Source: Phyllobacterium sophorae
Lineage (GTDB): Bacteria; Pseudomonadota; Alphaproteobacteria; Rhizobiales; Rhizobiaceae
Direction: 5' to 3'
NCBI RefSeq assembly: GCF_003010965.1
Contig: NZ_PGGM01000017.1
Span: 1 to 64,000, forward strand
DNA length: 64,000 nucleotides
The notes below the pieces were generated by a model that was given only the letters and a program-made list of their open reading frames with translations, searched no databases and had not been told where the DNA came from. Positions 1-8,936 of this stretch are shown in pieces. The translations under genes were made by a program, and so were the position numbers. The stretch's first letter is position 1. Each line of letters starts with the position of its first letter.

Positions 1-117
1 GACGATGTCGGTGCCCATCTCGCCCGAACCGATCAGGCCGATGCGGATCGGACGGCCCGTCTCCGCCCGCGCCTGCATGTCCCGCGCCAATCCCGTCAAT
101 GCAACATTCGTAGCCAT
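1..117 (-). CDS. NAD-binding oxidoreductase, N-terminal fragment (homoserine-dehydrogenase-like/SAF family)
   Basis: Only the first 39 codons lie in the window; the gene runs off the left edge. After about 20 residues the peptide reads RIGLIGSGEMGTDIV, a Rossmann fold start (GxGxMG) typical of NAD(P)-dependent dehydrogenases. The short leader rich in Ala and Arg resembles rhizobial homoserine-dehydrogenase-like proteins that carry a SAF domain further on, but that part cannot be seen here. It lies 55 bases downstream of the epimerase gene on the same strand, so it is probably the last visible gene of the sugar operon. The exact substrate is unknown. Confidence 0.5.
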   Translation of the reverse strand, partial: MATNVALTGLARDMQARAETGRPIRIGLIGSGEMGTDIV

Positions 118-172
118 AATGCCCTCCAGTCCGTTTCAGACCGGCATAGGACGGGAAAGTGTCATTGGCAAG

Positions 173-1180
173 CTAGACGTTGTGGAAACGGAATTCCGTG
201 CGCTGGTGATAGGTCCGGCCGGGGCGCAAGACCGTGGTTGGAAAGTGTGGCTGATTGGGACTATCGGGGAAATGCTGGGCTTCGAGGCACAGACCGGCAT
301 GCGGACCATAGCGCCGCCCGCCAAGGCCGGTGAGGGGAGGGATCATCGCTCCGTCATAAAATTGCAGGCCCGGCTCGTTGGTATGAACGTGCAGGGCAAG
401 ACCATTGCCACCCACAAGCGAGGCGGCGAAACGCATACCGTCGCTGACCGGTTCACTGAGGACGAAATTGTGATCATAAGGCGTTGAACCATGGGTTCCG
501 ATCCGTCGCGGCAGGCGGAAATCATAGGCGGTCGTATCAACGGCCGCGACCTCGCCCGTTGGAATGAGATTATCGCCGACCGGTGTATAGGCATCGGCGA
601 GAATCCGCAGCCTATGGTTGCGAATATCGCTCGCACCATCGAGATTGAAATAGCTGTGCTGGGCGAAATTGACGACCGTGGCTGCATCGCTCACGGCGTG
701 GATGTCAACGGCGAGTGTGGTGTCACCGACAAAACCATAGGTGCAGCGAATATCCATGTTGCCGGGGAAACCCTGATCGCCATCGGGCAAATGCAGGGCA
801 AGGGTAACCGAAGACCGGCTCCATGTCGTCATGGTCCAGCGGCGTTGCGAGACGCCGTTGCTGCCGCCGTGCAAGGTTTGAACGTTCTCGTTTCGATCGA
901 GTTGAATATCGTTCCCGTCAAGGACAAACCGTCCATTGGCGATCCTGTTGGCATAGCGGCCAACAAGAGCGCCGAAATAGGGCGACCGGCTCGGGTAGGG
1001 AGCAAACGTCTCGAAACCCAGGACAACGCCCTGAAGGCTTCCATCCCTTAACGGAATCTGCAAATCCCTGATGACGGCGCCCCAGCTTAAAATCTTGGCA
1101 ACCGCGCCGGCAGGCGATTGGATCGTCGCCTCATAGACCGGCTCTGCATCAAAAGTACCGAAGATTGGCAGCGGGCCCAA
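173..1180 (-). CDS. Aldose 1-epimerase (mutarotase), GalM family
   Basis: This 335-residue protein should interconvert alpha and beta anomers of an aldose in the cytoplasm. Family marks are visible: FGALVGRYANRIANGRF near residue 70, LHGG near 105, the NFAQHSYFNLDG block with the catalytic His near 170, YDHNFVL, and GLCLEAQHFPDSPN holding the catalytic Glu near 300. The start is a TTG one base after the stop of the upstream permease, with AGGGA ahead of it; no ATG fits the family N-terminus. Its place as the fifth gene of a YtfQRT-YjfF type operon suggests it prepares the imported sugar for the next enzyme. The specific sugar is not shown by the sequence. Confidence 0.9.
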   Translation of the reverse strand: MGPLPIFGTFDAEPVYEATIQSPAGAVAKILSWGAVIRDLQIPLRDGSLQGVVLGFETFAPYPSRSPYFGALVGRYANRIANGRFVLDGNDIQLDRNENVQTLHGGSNGVSQRRWTMTTWSRSSVTLALHLPDGDQGFPGNMDIRCTYGFVGDTTLAVDIHAVSDAATVVNFAQHSYFNLDGASDIRNHRLRILADAYTPVGDNLIPTGEVAAVDTTAYDFRLPRRIGTHGSTPYDHNFVLSEPVSDGMRFAASLVGGNGLALHVHTNEPGLQFYDGAMIPPLTGLGGRRYGPHAGLCLEAQHFPDSPNQPHFPTTVLRPGRTYHQRTEFRFHNV

Positions 1181-1181
1181 A

Positions 1182-2159
1182 TCAGTAATCCCTGGCAGCG
1201 ACGCTGCCGCGCGAGGAGAGTTTGGCCTGCAGGATCACAACGACGAGCAGAAACAGCCCGCGAATGACCGATTGCCAATAGGCAGAGAGCGAAATCCAGC
1301 CCTTGCCGTTTTCGAAATTCAGCACATTGAAGAGGATGCCGAGAAGCAGCACGCCCGCAAGCGTCGCGCCGACCGAACCAACACCCCCCGTCAGCAGTGT
1401 CCCACCAACGACGACCGCCGCGATTGCGAAGAGTTCCCAGCCAACGCCCTCGATCGGTTGCCCGGCGCCGAACTGTGACGCGAGGATGACACCGGCCAAT
1501 CCGGCCAATCCACCGCTGGCAAGATAGACCAGAAACTTTATGCGATCGGCGGGCAGGCCCATGAGGCGCGTCGCATCCTCATTGCCGCCGACGGCCAGCA
1601 CACCGCGGCCGGTGCTGGTGAAGTTGAGGATCAGCCAGCCGATGACATAAGCGACAATTGCGATCCACGCGGGAATGGGAAAGCCGAGAAAATTATCCTG
1701 CCCGATCGAGGTAAAGCCGCTTTCATAGGAGACTGAAACCGACTGATTGTCGGCCAGCAAAAGCGCCGTGCCGCTTGCTGCCAGCATCATCGCCAAGGTC
1801 GCGACGAAGGGCATGATCTTCAGGCGCGTCACCAGAATCGCGTTGATAAAGCCGACGCACAGACCAGCGCCGACGCCTGCGCCAAGGCCGGTCCATGCCC
1901 CTTGCGGGCTGGCCAGCGCCGCAACGACGCTGCCAAGGGCTGCAGTGGAGCCAACCGACAGGTCGATACCGCCAGTCATGATGACAAAGCACATGCCAAG
2001 TGCCACCAGGGCGAACATGGCGTTGTAACGCAGCACGCTGGAAATGTTGAAAAAGCCGAGGAAATAATCGTAGCGCGCCCAGCCAAACAGGATCAGCAAC
2101 AGCAAGGCCAGAACAACGCCATAACTGCCGAGCAGGGAAATCAACCTTGCCCTTGTCAT
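1182..2159 (-). CDS. Sugar ABC transporter permease, YjfF-like
   Basis: A 325-residue inner-membrane protein of the RbsC/BPD_transp_2 class with about eight to ten hydrophobic segments. The signature VIMTGGIDLSVGS lies near residue 70 and WELFAIAAVVVGGTLLTGG near 240, both typical of permeases for pentoses and hexoses. It is the second permease of the operon and its ATG overlaps the stop of the first permease (ATGA), so the two are translationally coupled and probably form a heterodimer. In E. coli the gene in this position is yjfF of the galactofuranose importer; I use that only as a likeness. Confidence 0.85.
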   Translation of the reverse strand: MTRARLISLLGSYGVVLALLLLILFGWARYDYFLGFFNISSVLRYNAMFALVALGMCFVIMTGGIDLSVGSTAALGSVVAALASPQGAWTGLGAGVGAGLCVGFINAILVTRLKIMPFVATLAMMLAASGTALLLADNQSVSVSYESGFTSIGQDNFLGFPIPAWIAIVAYVIGWLILNFTSTGRGVLAVGGNEDATRLMGLPADRIKFLVYLASGGLAGLAGVILASQFGAGQPIEGVGWELFAIAAVVVGGTLLTGGVGSVGATLAGVLLLGILFNVLNFENGKGWISLSAYWQSVIRGLFLLVVVILQAKLSSRGSVAARDY

Positions 2160-3151
2160 GCGCGTCGACCCTGTTGCTGGATCCAGACGGCGAGCACGAT
2201 GATCCCCGCCTTGACCACCAGCGCCGCCGCATCGGGAACGCCGTTGGCAAGCAAGGTATAACGCACAAGCTGGATCGTCATTGCACCCAAAAGGGTGCCA
2301 ATGATCGTTGCCTTACCGCCACTGAGCAGTGTCCCGCCAACGGCAACAGCAGCGATGGCGTCGAGCTCCATGCCCATGCCAACCAGGTTGGCATCGCTGG
2401 AGGAATTGATAGCGATGACGATCAGACCCGCGATACCAGCGCACAGACCACTGATTGCATAGACCACAAGTTTCACTTTGGAAACGGCGATGCCGGAGAG
2501 CGCCGCAGCGCGCTCATTGCCACCGATTGCAATTATCTGGCGACCGAAAACGGTGCGCTTCAGTATCCAGGCAGCGGCAATGACCAGCAAGGCCATGAGG
2601 ACGACCTGCACGGGAATGCCGAGGATGCGGCCAAGGCCAATCCACTGGAATTGCGGCACGCGGAATGTCTGGAGATTGCCATTGGTCATGACCTGGGCAA
2701 TGCCGCGCCCGGCGATGAACAACACCAGCGTAGCGACGATGGGCTGGATGCGGAATTTGGCGATCAACCAGCCGTTGAACAGGCCAAAAAGGCCGGCAAC
2801 GCCAATTGATATGATCATGGCCGCCGTGACGGCCAGGTAGATATTCTCGATCGGAACGATCTTGCCGAGGAAAATCATGGGCGCGAGCGCACCTGAAATC
2901 GCCATCAACGAGCCGACGGAAAGATCAATGCCACCTGTGGCGATCACCAGCGTCATACCGACGGCAACGATAACGATGGTACAGACCTGGGTGAGATTGA
3001 CATTCAAAGTCTGCGTCGTGGCGAAGTTGCGCGTGAAGACAAGATTAAACAGGATCAGCAGGACGAGCGCGATCAATGTGCCATAGCGCGCCATGAAGTC
3101 AAACGGATCGAAAGGTCGCGACAGGCGTTGTTGCCGGGCAGTGTCTGTCAC
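2156..3151 (-). CDS. Sugar ABC transporter permease, YtfT-like
   Basis: A 331-residue membrane permease with the motif TLVIATGGIDLSVGS near residue 80 and a segment reading DANLVGMGMELDAIAAVAVGG near 245. This resembles E. coli YtfT more closely than RbsC or XylH. The start overlaps the ATPase stop by four bases (ATGA) and its own stop overlaps the next permease in the same way. Together with the ATPase and the binding protein it should import a furanose or similar hexose; the substrate is inferred from family likeness only. Confidence 0.87.
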   Translation of the reverse strand: MTDTARQQRLSRPFDPFDFMARYGTLIALVLLILFNLVFTRNFATTQTLNVNLTQVCTIVIVAVGMTLVIATGGIDLSVGSLMAISGALAPMIFLGKIVPIENIYLAVTAAMIISIGVAGLFGLFNGWLIAKFRIQPIVATLVLFIAGRGIAQVMTNGNLQTFRVPQFQWIGLGRILGIPVQVVLMALLVIAAAWILKRTVFGRQIIAIGGNERAAALSGIAVSKVKLVVYAISGLCAGIAGLIVIAINSSSDANLVGMGMELDAIAAVAVGGTLLSGGKATIIGTLLGAMTIQLVRYTLLANGVPDAAALVVKAGIIVLAVWIQQQGRRA

Positions 3152-4686
3152 AGTGCAGCCCCCTCCATGACAGGTGCATTGCCGTGGGCCATAGCCGACA
3201 TCAGCGCATCTTCGGTCGCCTGATGGCGATTGAATTCAGCAACGCTGATGCCTTCGCGCAAGACAAAGACACGGTCTGCGCCCTCGATCACCTCTTCCAG
3301 TTCCGAGGAAATCATCAAAACAGCAAGCCCTTGATCGGCAAGCGATTTGATCAGTGACTGGATTTCGCCCTTGGCGCCAACATCGATGCCGCGGGTTGGT
3401 TCATCGAGAATGAGCAGGCGCGGATTCATTGCCAGCCAGCGGCCAAGTAACACTTTCTGCTGGTTGCCGCCGGAAAGCTCGCGCACCTTCTGGTCCGGTC
3501 CGGAACATTTGATCCCGAGTTGCCTGATGAACCGCTCGACGATGTTGCGTTGAGCCTTCTCGTCGATGATGCCGGATTTGCTGAGCTTGGGCATGAGCGC
3601 CAGCATCATGTTTTCCGCAACACTCATGTCGGGAACAATGCCTTCGCTTTTGCGGTCTTCGGTACAAAAACCCATGCCTGCGGCAATTGCATCGGAAGGC
3701 CTGTGCGGATCAAACCTTCTCCCGTCAAATTGCATGGTGCCGGCGCGCGGCCGATCAATGCCAAATACGAGCCTGGCTGTTTCGGTGCGGCCGGCGCCGA
3801 GCAGGCCGGCAAATCCGGCAATCTCACCACTGCGCACGGCAAAAGACACGTCCTGCACCGTCTGGTTGATGGCGAGGTTTTCAGCCGACAGGAGCACCTT
3901 GCCGATCTTCTTTTCGTCGCGATCGCTAAAGGCGGTCGCATGACCTTGGGCGCGCTCGATCGCGCGCCCGAGCATCGAGGAGACGAGACCGATCTTGTCG
4001 ATGTCTTTCATGGCTGCTGTTTTTACCGTGCGCCCATCGCGCATAATGGTGACACGGTCGCAAACCTCATAGAGCTCGTCGAGCTTGTGGCTGACGAAGA
4101 CGACCGAAACGCCCTCCCGCTTCAGCTGGCGAATGACATCAAAGAGAATGGAAACCTCGCGCTCGTCGAGCGAGGAGGTAGGCTCATCCATGATCACCAG
4201 CTGCGCCGAAAAACCGATGGCGCGGGCAATGGCGACCATCTGTTGCGTGGCAGTATTGAACTCCATCAATGGCCGTCGCACATCGGCACGCACATTGAAA
4301 CGCTGCAGCAACGCTTCGGCCTCCTTGTGCATGCGCTTCCAGTCAAGCAGGCCGTAGCGGCGAGCCTCACGGCCAAGGCAGATGTTTTCGGTGATGGAGC
4401 GATAGGGGACGAGATTGATCTCCTGATAGATTGTGCTGATGCCGCTGGCCTGCGCCTGCTGCGGCGAGAACACCTCGAAGGGCCTGCCATCGAACATGAT
4501 TTCACCGCCATCGCGCTTGTAATAGCCGGTCAGCACCTTGATAAGCGTCGATTTACCCGCGCCGTTCTGTCCGATCAGCGCGTGGACTTCGCCGCGTCCG
4601 ACCGCGAAAGACGCACCGGCCAGGGCAGGAATTCCGGCAAATCGTTTGTCGATACCCGTCATCGACAGGAGAACGTCAGTGTTCAT
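3148..4686 (-). CDS. Sugar ABC transporter ATP-binding protein, YtfR-like (two NBDs)
   Basis: A 512-residue cytoplasmic ATPase made of two tandem nucleotide-binding domains, as in RbsA/MglA/YtfR. The first domain has Walker A GQNGAGKST near residue 40 and Walker B VIMDEPTSSL near 165; the second has LLGAGRTE as a degenerate Walker A, the signature LSGGNQQK and Walker B LILDEPTRGIDVG. I chose the ATG giving MNTDVLLSMTG. The reading frame is open 33 codons further upstream, but that extension would run through a terminator hairpin and encode Arg-rich sequence not found in the family. The gene follows the binding protein by 100 bases. Confidence 0.9.
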   Translation of the reverse strand: MNTDVLLSMTGIDKRFAGIPALAGASFAVGRGEVHALIGQNGAGKSTLIKVLTGYYKRDGGEIMFDGRPFEVFSPQQAQASGISTIYQEINLVPYRSITENICLGREARRYGLLDWKRMHKEAEALLQRFNVRADVRRPLMEFNTATQQMVAIARAIGFSAQLVIMDEPTSSLDEREVSILFDVIRQLKREGVSVVFVSHKLDELYEVCDRVTIMRDGRTVKTAAMKDIDKIGLVSSMLGRAIERAQGHATAFSDRDEKKIGKVLLSAENLAINQTVQDVSFAVRSGEIAGFAGLLGAGRTETARLVFGIDRPRAGTMQFDGRRFDPHRPSDAIAAGMGFCTEDRKSEGIVPDMSVAENMMLALMPKLSKSGIIDEKAQRNIVERFIRQLGIKCSGPDQKVRELSGGNQQKVLLGRWLAMNPRLLILDEPTRGIDVGAKGEIQSLIKSLADQGLAVLMISSELEEVIEGADRVFVLREGISVAEFNRHQATEDALMSAMAHGNAPVMEGAAL

Positions 4687-4741
4687 TACAAAGCCATTTC
4701 TGAACGCATCGCAAAGGAGCCGACGCCGCAAGGCAACCGCC

Positions 4742-4775
4742 AAAAGAAAAGCCAGCGCCCTATAAGAGCGCTGGC
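4742..4775 (-). terminator. Intra-operon rho-independent terminator/attenuator after the binding-protein gene
   Basis: On the minus strand a perfect 8-bp stem, GCCAGCGC against GCGCTGGC (4768-4775 and 4751-4758), with a 9-base loop, is followed directly by TTTTCTTTT. It begins 12 bases after the stop codon of the ytfQ-like gene and before the ATPase gene. A leaky terminator here would give high binding-protein and lower ATPase/permease expression. Confidence 0.8.
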
Positions 4776-4786
4776 GCCATGACAAA

Positions 4787-5767
4787 TCAATAGGCGGTGC
4801 TCAGCAGTTCTTTGGCATTGCTGGCATCGTAGAACTGATCGGGGTTGATGAGCTTGTCTGGGATCTTCTCGCCATTGGCATAGGCAACAGCCGTGTCAAA
4901 TGCCTTGGGACCAAACCGTGGATTGCATTCCACAACCGCGGCAATCTTGCCATCGACCACCGCCTGTACGGCTTCCTTGCCGCCGTCGATCGACAGAACG
5001 AGAATGTCCTTGCCCGGTACCTTCCCGGCGGCTTCAATGGCAGAGATTGCGCCAATTGCCATCTCGTCATTATGGGCATAGATGACATTGGCGTCCGGAT
5101 GGGCCTGAAGCAGCGTCTCGGCAACCTGACGCCCCTTGTCGCGGGCGAAGTCACCGGTTTGCGAAGCGACGACCTTGAAGCCGGGGTTTTTGGCGATCAC
5201 CTCATCAAAGCCCTTTTTGCGGTCATTGGCCGGAGATGAGCCAGTCGTGCCCTCAAGCTCGATAATCGTGGTCTTGCCATTGGCGTTTTTGACGAGCCAA
5301 TCAGCGACACGCTGGCCTTCCTCGATGAAGTTCGAGCCAATGAATGTCACATAGTCCTCGCCGGCTTTCGCCAGCGACGCATCGACATTGCGATCGAGCA
5401 GAATCACCGGGATGCCGGCATTCTTCGCAGCCTTGATTGCCGGAATCAGCGGTTTTTCTTCGCGTGGCGCTAAAAAGATCAGGTCGACCCCCTGCGCAAT
5501 CATCGAATTGACATCAGCCACCTGCTTGGCCGCGGAACTGGCGGCATCCGTATAGACGAGTTGCCACCCGCGCTTCTTGGCTTCTTCCTGCATGCTGGCA
5601 GTCTGGGCAAGTCGCCATGGATTGTTGCTTTCGGTCTGGGCAAAGCCGACCTTGTAGGTGTCTTTCTTCTTGAGCGGCGGCGCGTCAGCCAATGCACTGC
5701 CAGCGGCCATAATGGCAGCCAGTCCAACGGCTGACGTGAACAGCAGACTGCGACGGGTGATTGTCAT
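4787..5767 (-). CDS. Periplasmic sugar-binding protein, YtfQ-like
   Basis: A 326-residue exported binding protein of the Peripla_BP_4 class. The N-terminus (TRRSLLFTSAVGLAAIMAAGSALA) is a signal peptide, possibly Tat-routed because of the paired Arg. The segments VGFAQTESNNPWR near residue 40, FLAPREEKPLIPAI near 97, NDRKKGFDEVI near 180 and VYAHNDEMAIGAI near 230 closely resemble E. coli YtfQ, which binds galactofuranose. It is the first gene of the operon, with GGGAGGAAATT about ten bases before ATG. It should deliver the sugar to the two permeases encoded downstream. Confidence 0.88.
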   Translation of the reverse strand: MTITRRSLLFTSAVGLAAIMAAGSALADAPPLKKKDTYKVGFAQTESNNPWRLAQTASMQEEAKKRGWQLVYTDAASSAAKQVADVNSMIAQGVDLIFLAPREEKPLIPAIKAAKNAGIPVILLDRNVDASLAKAGEDYVTFIGSNFIEEGQRVADWLVKNANGKTTIIELEGTTGSSPANDRKKGFDEVIAKNPGFKVVASQTGDFARDKGRQVAETLLQAHPDANVIYAHNDEMAIGAISAIEAAGKVPGKDILVLSIDGGKEAVQAVVDGKIAAVVECNPRFGPKAFDTAVAYANGEKIPDKLINPDQFYDASNAKELLSTAY

Positions 5768-5833
5768 TGAAAATTTCCTCCCAGAAATTCAAGCCGTGGC
5801 GATCCCACCCGGTAATCATCTCTACTTATAAAA

Positions 5834-5864
5834 ATTAGTCAATAATTATTTATATTGATTAGTC
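5834..5864. promoter_or_regulatory. Candidate operator in the divergent ytfQ/lacI-type promoter region
   Basis: An AT-rich patch holds the arms TTAGTCAATA and TATTGATTAG (8 of 10 positions inverted, 8-base spacer) and also ATTAGTC twice as a direct repeat 24 bases apart. It lies between the divergent binding-protein and LacI genes, where a LacI-family operator is expected. The repeats are seen; binding is inferred. Confidence 0.45.
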
Positions 5865-5941
5865 GCGCAAACTGCTCGTAATATTGCCGGCATCTTCATT
5901 GATTCCGGCCCGCTGGCGGGCGGCGAGAGGCATAGCTGCAG

Positions 5942-7072
5942 ATGAGCGATACAGTGGAAGACAAGCCCACTGAGAATTCAAGGACCGCTCGTATTGCATC
6001 CCGGCGCAAACGTGTTGGCAAGCGTGTTACCATGACTGATATTGCCCGTGTTGCCGGCTGTTCACAGGCAACCGTATCATTCGTGCTGAACAAGACACCC
6101 GGGATCAAACTTGCGGCCGAGACACGAGAGCGGGTTATCGAAGCGGCGCGTTCGCTGGGCTATGCCGCTCCAAGCTTCGCTCATCTCGATACGGGTGATG
6201 CTTTAACACCGGCGGTTGACGGCAAGATCGGCTTTGTCGTGGATCAGCTTGCCACCAGTCCCGAAGCGGTGGTCGCTATCGAGGGCGCGCGTCAGGCGTC
6301 ATGGAGTGCCGGCAACATCATCCTGGTCGCCCAAACGCTCAACGACCCGGATATGGAGCCGCGCACGATCAGAGCTCTGCACGAACAGGGGATTTCGGCG
6401 CTCATCTATATGGCAATTTTTACGCGTGAAGTGACCTTGCCTGCAGTGGTCTACGAACTGGACATACCGGTGATCCTGCTCAACTGCTATACGGCCGATC
6501 ATGCTTTTCCCGCTGTTGTTCCCAGCGAGATTGCAGGTGGCCAGCATTCGACCCGCCATCTCATCCAGCATGGTCACCGCCGGATTGGAACGATCACGGG
6601 AGAACCATGGATGGAGGCGGCGAAAGACCGTCTGAAGGGCTATCGCCGGGCGTTGGCGACGGGGGATATCCCCTTTGATGCTGAACTTGTGATCGAGGGC
6701 GACTGGTCGGCTAGCGCCGGCTACGCCGCAACCAAGGAGTTGCTGGCGCTGAAGGACCGTCCAACGGCAATCTTCTGCCAGAACGATCGCACCGCAATCG
6801 GCTGTTACGAGGCATTAAAGGAAGCCGGGATGCGCATTCCTGAAGATATTTCGGTTATTGGCTATGATGATGAAGAGATCTCGCGCCATCTCCACCCGCA
6901 GTTGACGACCTCGGTCCTGCCGCACCGGGCCATGGGCCGCTGGGCGATCGAACAACTGGACGCTGTTACGCTCTCATCAGGCATGCGCTATCCGATCACC
7001 AAGCTTGAATGTCCGCTGGTAGAGCGCCTGTCAGTTGCAGCGTGCGCGCAGGAGATATCCCTGCTGACCTAG
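5942..7072 (+). CDS. LacI family transcriptional regulator
   Basis: A 376-residue repressor-type protein. The helix-turn-helix TMTDIARVAGCSQATVSFVLN starts near residue 30, followed by the hinge helix region and a periplasmic-binding-protein-like effector domain ending in DISVIGYDDEEIS and the LTTSVLPHRAMGRWAIEQL block. It has about 30 basic residues before the DNA-binding domain, longer than usual; a second ATG at the HTH has no ribosome binding site, so the longer form is kept with some doubt. It is divergent from the sugar importer operon and is expected to control it in response to the imported sugar or a derivative. Confidence 0.87.
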   Translation: MSDTVEDKPTENSRTARIASRRKRVGKRVTMTDIARVAGCSQATVSFVLNKTPGIKLAAETRERVIEAARSLGYAAPSFAHLDTGDALTPAVDGKIGFVVDQLATSPEAVVAIEGARQASWSAGNIILVAQTLNDPDMEPRTIRALHEQGISALIYMAIFTREVTLPAVVYELDIPVILLNCYTADHAFPAVVPSEIAGGQHSTRHLIQHGHRRIGTITGEPWMEAAKDRLKGYRRALATGDIPFDAELVIEGDWSASAGYAATKELLALKDRPTAIFCQNDRTAIGCYEALKEAGMRIPEDISVIGYDDEEISRHLHPQLTTSVLPHRAMGRWAIEQLDAVTLSSGMRYPITKLECPLVERLSVAACAQEISLLT

Positions 7073-7194
7073 GGCGTGTTGATATTCAGGTGATGCCGGC
7101 TTGCAAATGGCCGCTTCTTCCGCTGGCCTGCCCCACGAGAAGGACGCTCCGCTCAGCTTCTCGAACCGCGGCCGTTTGACGGACCGGCGCATTA

Positions 7195-7372
7195 TCGAAC
7201 AGCCTCCAGGGGGTGTGGCACTTGTCTGAGCGATAAGATGACGCACCACTCGCTCCCCGTTGGTCGCAGAGCCAAGGCGACCTGCGCCAGCGTGAACTTC
7301 GATTTTTTCATGCCGAAACTCTCTGGACGGGCATTTTCCAGCCTCAACCGTCCAGAAAACCGGAAGTGTCAA
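7195..7372 (-). mobile_element. Degenerate IS remnant (IS3-like left end with 5' fragment of orfA)
   Basis: Reading the minus strand from 7371, TGACACTTCCGGTTTTCTGG looks like an IS3-group terminal repeat. About 60 bases later an ATG at 7311 opens MKKSKFTLAQVALALR, which matches the start of IS3-family OrfA proteins (the MKKSxFTxxQ pattern). The frame then breaks down and no transposase core follows. The TGA stop of the Lrp-type gene lies exactly at the start of this repeat. The other part of the 7073-7368 gap, beginning GGGCGTGTTGATATTCAG right at the LacI-type stop, may be another element end but shows no gene. Confidence 0.4.
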
Positions 7373-7830
7373 AGCGGCAACAATGCGTCAGGCTTCACAT
7401 CACCGATTGAGGCGTAACTGTGCGTTTCCCTGACACCAGGAAGCGGCAGAATGACCCGTTGCAGGAATTCCTGAAACGTCGCCATGTCAGCAATTCGTGC
7501 TTTGACCAGGTAGTCGAAACCACCAATCACCATATGGCATTCGATGATCTCGGGCGCCTTCACAACAGCCTCTGCAAAGCGGTCGAAGACGTGCGGCGCG
7601 GTGTGATCGAGCCTTACCTCGACAAAGACGAGCGTGCCGCGTCCGATCTTTGAGGGCTCCAGCACAGCCCGCACGGCGCGGATAAAGCCTTCACTGAAAA
7701 GGCGCTTGATGCGCTGTGATGCGCCGGTCGGTGACAGGCCAACACGTTGGGCGAGGTCAAGTACGGTCCGCCGACCATCTTCTTGCAATAGCCCCAGCAG
7801 CATCCGGTCGACACGGTCAAGATCGTTCAT
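7369..7830 (-). CDS. Lrp/AsnC family transcriptional regulator
   Basis: A 153-residue regulator of amino-acid metabolism type. It has the winged helix-turn-helix (LDRVDRMLLGLLQEDGR...LAQRVGLSPTGASQRIKRL, residues 3-50) and a RAM/AsnC effector domain (VEVRLDHTAPHVFDRF, IIECHMVIGGFDYLVKARIADM). I chose the ATG at 7830; a start 14 codons upstream would run into a palindrome that looks like its own operator. It is divergent from an ornithine cyclodeaminase-family gene, which it probably controls. Its stop codon coincides with the end of an IS remnant, so the last few residues could be altered. Confidence 0.87.
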   Translation of the reverse strand: MNDLDRVDRMLLGLLQEDGRRTVLDLAQRVGLSPTGASQRIKRLFSEGFIRAVRAVLEPSKIGRGTLVFVEVRLDHTAPHVFDRFAEAVVKAPEIIECHMVIGGFDYLVKARIADMATFQEFLQRVILPLPGVRETHSYASIGDVKPDALLPL

Positions 7831-7872
7831 TTCGGATTCACACTTTCCTCGGGCTGAATGCGCGATAATCAC

Positions 7873-7890
7873 GCAAAATGATCAAAATGC
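7873..7890. promoter_or_regulatory. Candidate Lrp-type operator
   Basis: The 18-base sequence GCAAAATGATCAAAATGC has outer arms GCA/TGC and a central TGATCA palindrome separated by A tracts. It lies between the divergent Lrp-type regulator and the cyclodeaminase gene. The placement and the A/T-flanked symmetry fit Lrp-family sites; binding is not shown. Confidence 0.4.
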
Positions 7891-7943
7891 AATACGGTTG
7901 AAAAGGCACTCAACGACTAACCGGAACGAAGGCAAGCAACATC

Positions 7944-8936
7944 ATGGACAGCACACAACCTTCTTCAAGCAATCACACCAAAGGTGAGATCCAGATTCTT
8001 TCGCTGAGCGAAGCGGAGATCAAAAAATGTATCGACCTGCACAAGCTGCTCGACGCGCTGGCGGACGGGTTCAAAGCGCTTTGCGACGGTCGTGTCGCCA
8101 ATCCAGCGCGGCCACAACTCGATATTCCGAATGCAGGCTATTTGCTGGCGATGCCGGCCTGGATGAAGGGCATGCATTTGACCGTGAAACTGGTCAACGT
8201 GTTCGAAGGCAATATCGCCCGGGGCATCCCAAGTCACCTGGCAACAATACACCTCTTCGATCCGGAAACGGGAATGCCTGTTTGTACGATGGATGGCACC
8301 TACATCACGGCCGTGCGCACGTCTGGCTCGGCCGTCCTCTCCGTGCGGGAGCTGGCCAGGCGCAATGCCAAGGTCGCGACCGTCGTGGGCGCTGGCGTTC
8401 AAGCCAGCCAGCACCTTCACCTGTTGCCACTCGTTCGAGATTTCCGGGAAATCCGCGTTTGCTCGAAGGATTTTGCTGATGCGCAGGCGCTGGCTTCACG
8501 CCATGCGGGTGTAATTGCAGTCAAGGATCTCGAAGCCGCCATACGCTCTTCAGATGTAGTGTGCCTCGCGACGCACGCCTACGTCCCGGCGATATCCGCG
8601 AAATGGGTTCAACCAGGAACGCACGTGTCCTCGGTTGGTGTCGCGCCACCCGGCGGCGAACTGCCGATCGATTTGATCGCCCGCGGCAGGCTCTTCGTTG
8701 AGAGCCGCGACGCCTTCTCGCCACCACCGGTGGGTTGTTGCGAACTTGCACATATCGATCCGCAGACAGGCACCGATCTTGGTGCGATGTTGCTGGGATT
8801 GCAACCGGGTCGCACGTCCGATCAGCAGATCACGATCTACAAGGCCATGGGCGTCGCCATGGAGGATATGGTGGCAGCCGACCTCGCCTACCGCGAGGCC
8901 AAACGCCTGGGTGTGGGCCAAACCATCTCGCTTTAG
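7944..8936 (+). CDS. Ornithine cyclodeaminase / mu-crystallin family protein
   Basis: A 330-residue NAD(P)-dependent enzyme of the OCD/mu-crystallin family. Members deaminate ornithine to proline, oxidise alanine, or reduce cyclic imines. The substrate Lys lies in LTVKLVNVF near residue 81, [16 protein letters not shown] near 120, and the Rossmann motif [12 protein letters not shown] near 150. The C-terminus [15 protein letters not shown] is also typical. A divergent Lrp-type regulator suggests an amino acid or imino acid substrate. It ends tail to tail with dctD with a four-base overlap. Which reaction it performs cannot be decided from the sequence. Confidence 0.85.
   Translation: MDSTQPSSSNHTKGEIQILSLSEAEIKKCIDLHKLLDALADGFKALCDGRVANPARPQLDIPNAGYLLAMPAWMKGMHLTVKLVNVFEGNIARGIPSHLATIHLFDPETGMPVCTMDGTYITAVRTSGSAVLSVRELARRNAKVATVVGAGVQASQHLHLLPLVRDFREIRVCSKDFADAQALASRHAGVIAVKDLEAAIRSSDVVCLATHAYVPAISAKWVQPGTHVSSVGVAPPGGELPIDLIARGRLFVESRDAFSPPPVGCCELAHIDPQTGTDLGAMLLGLQPGRTSDQQITIYKAMGVAMEDMVAADLAYREAKRLGVGQTISL

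Noticed and set aside
3520-4782. Plus-strand 420-codon open frame opposite the YtfR-like ATPase
   Set aside because: Complement of a clear two-domain ABC ATPase and lacks any recognisable domain.
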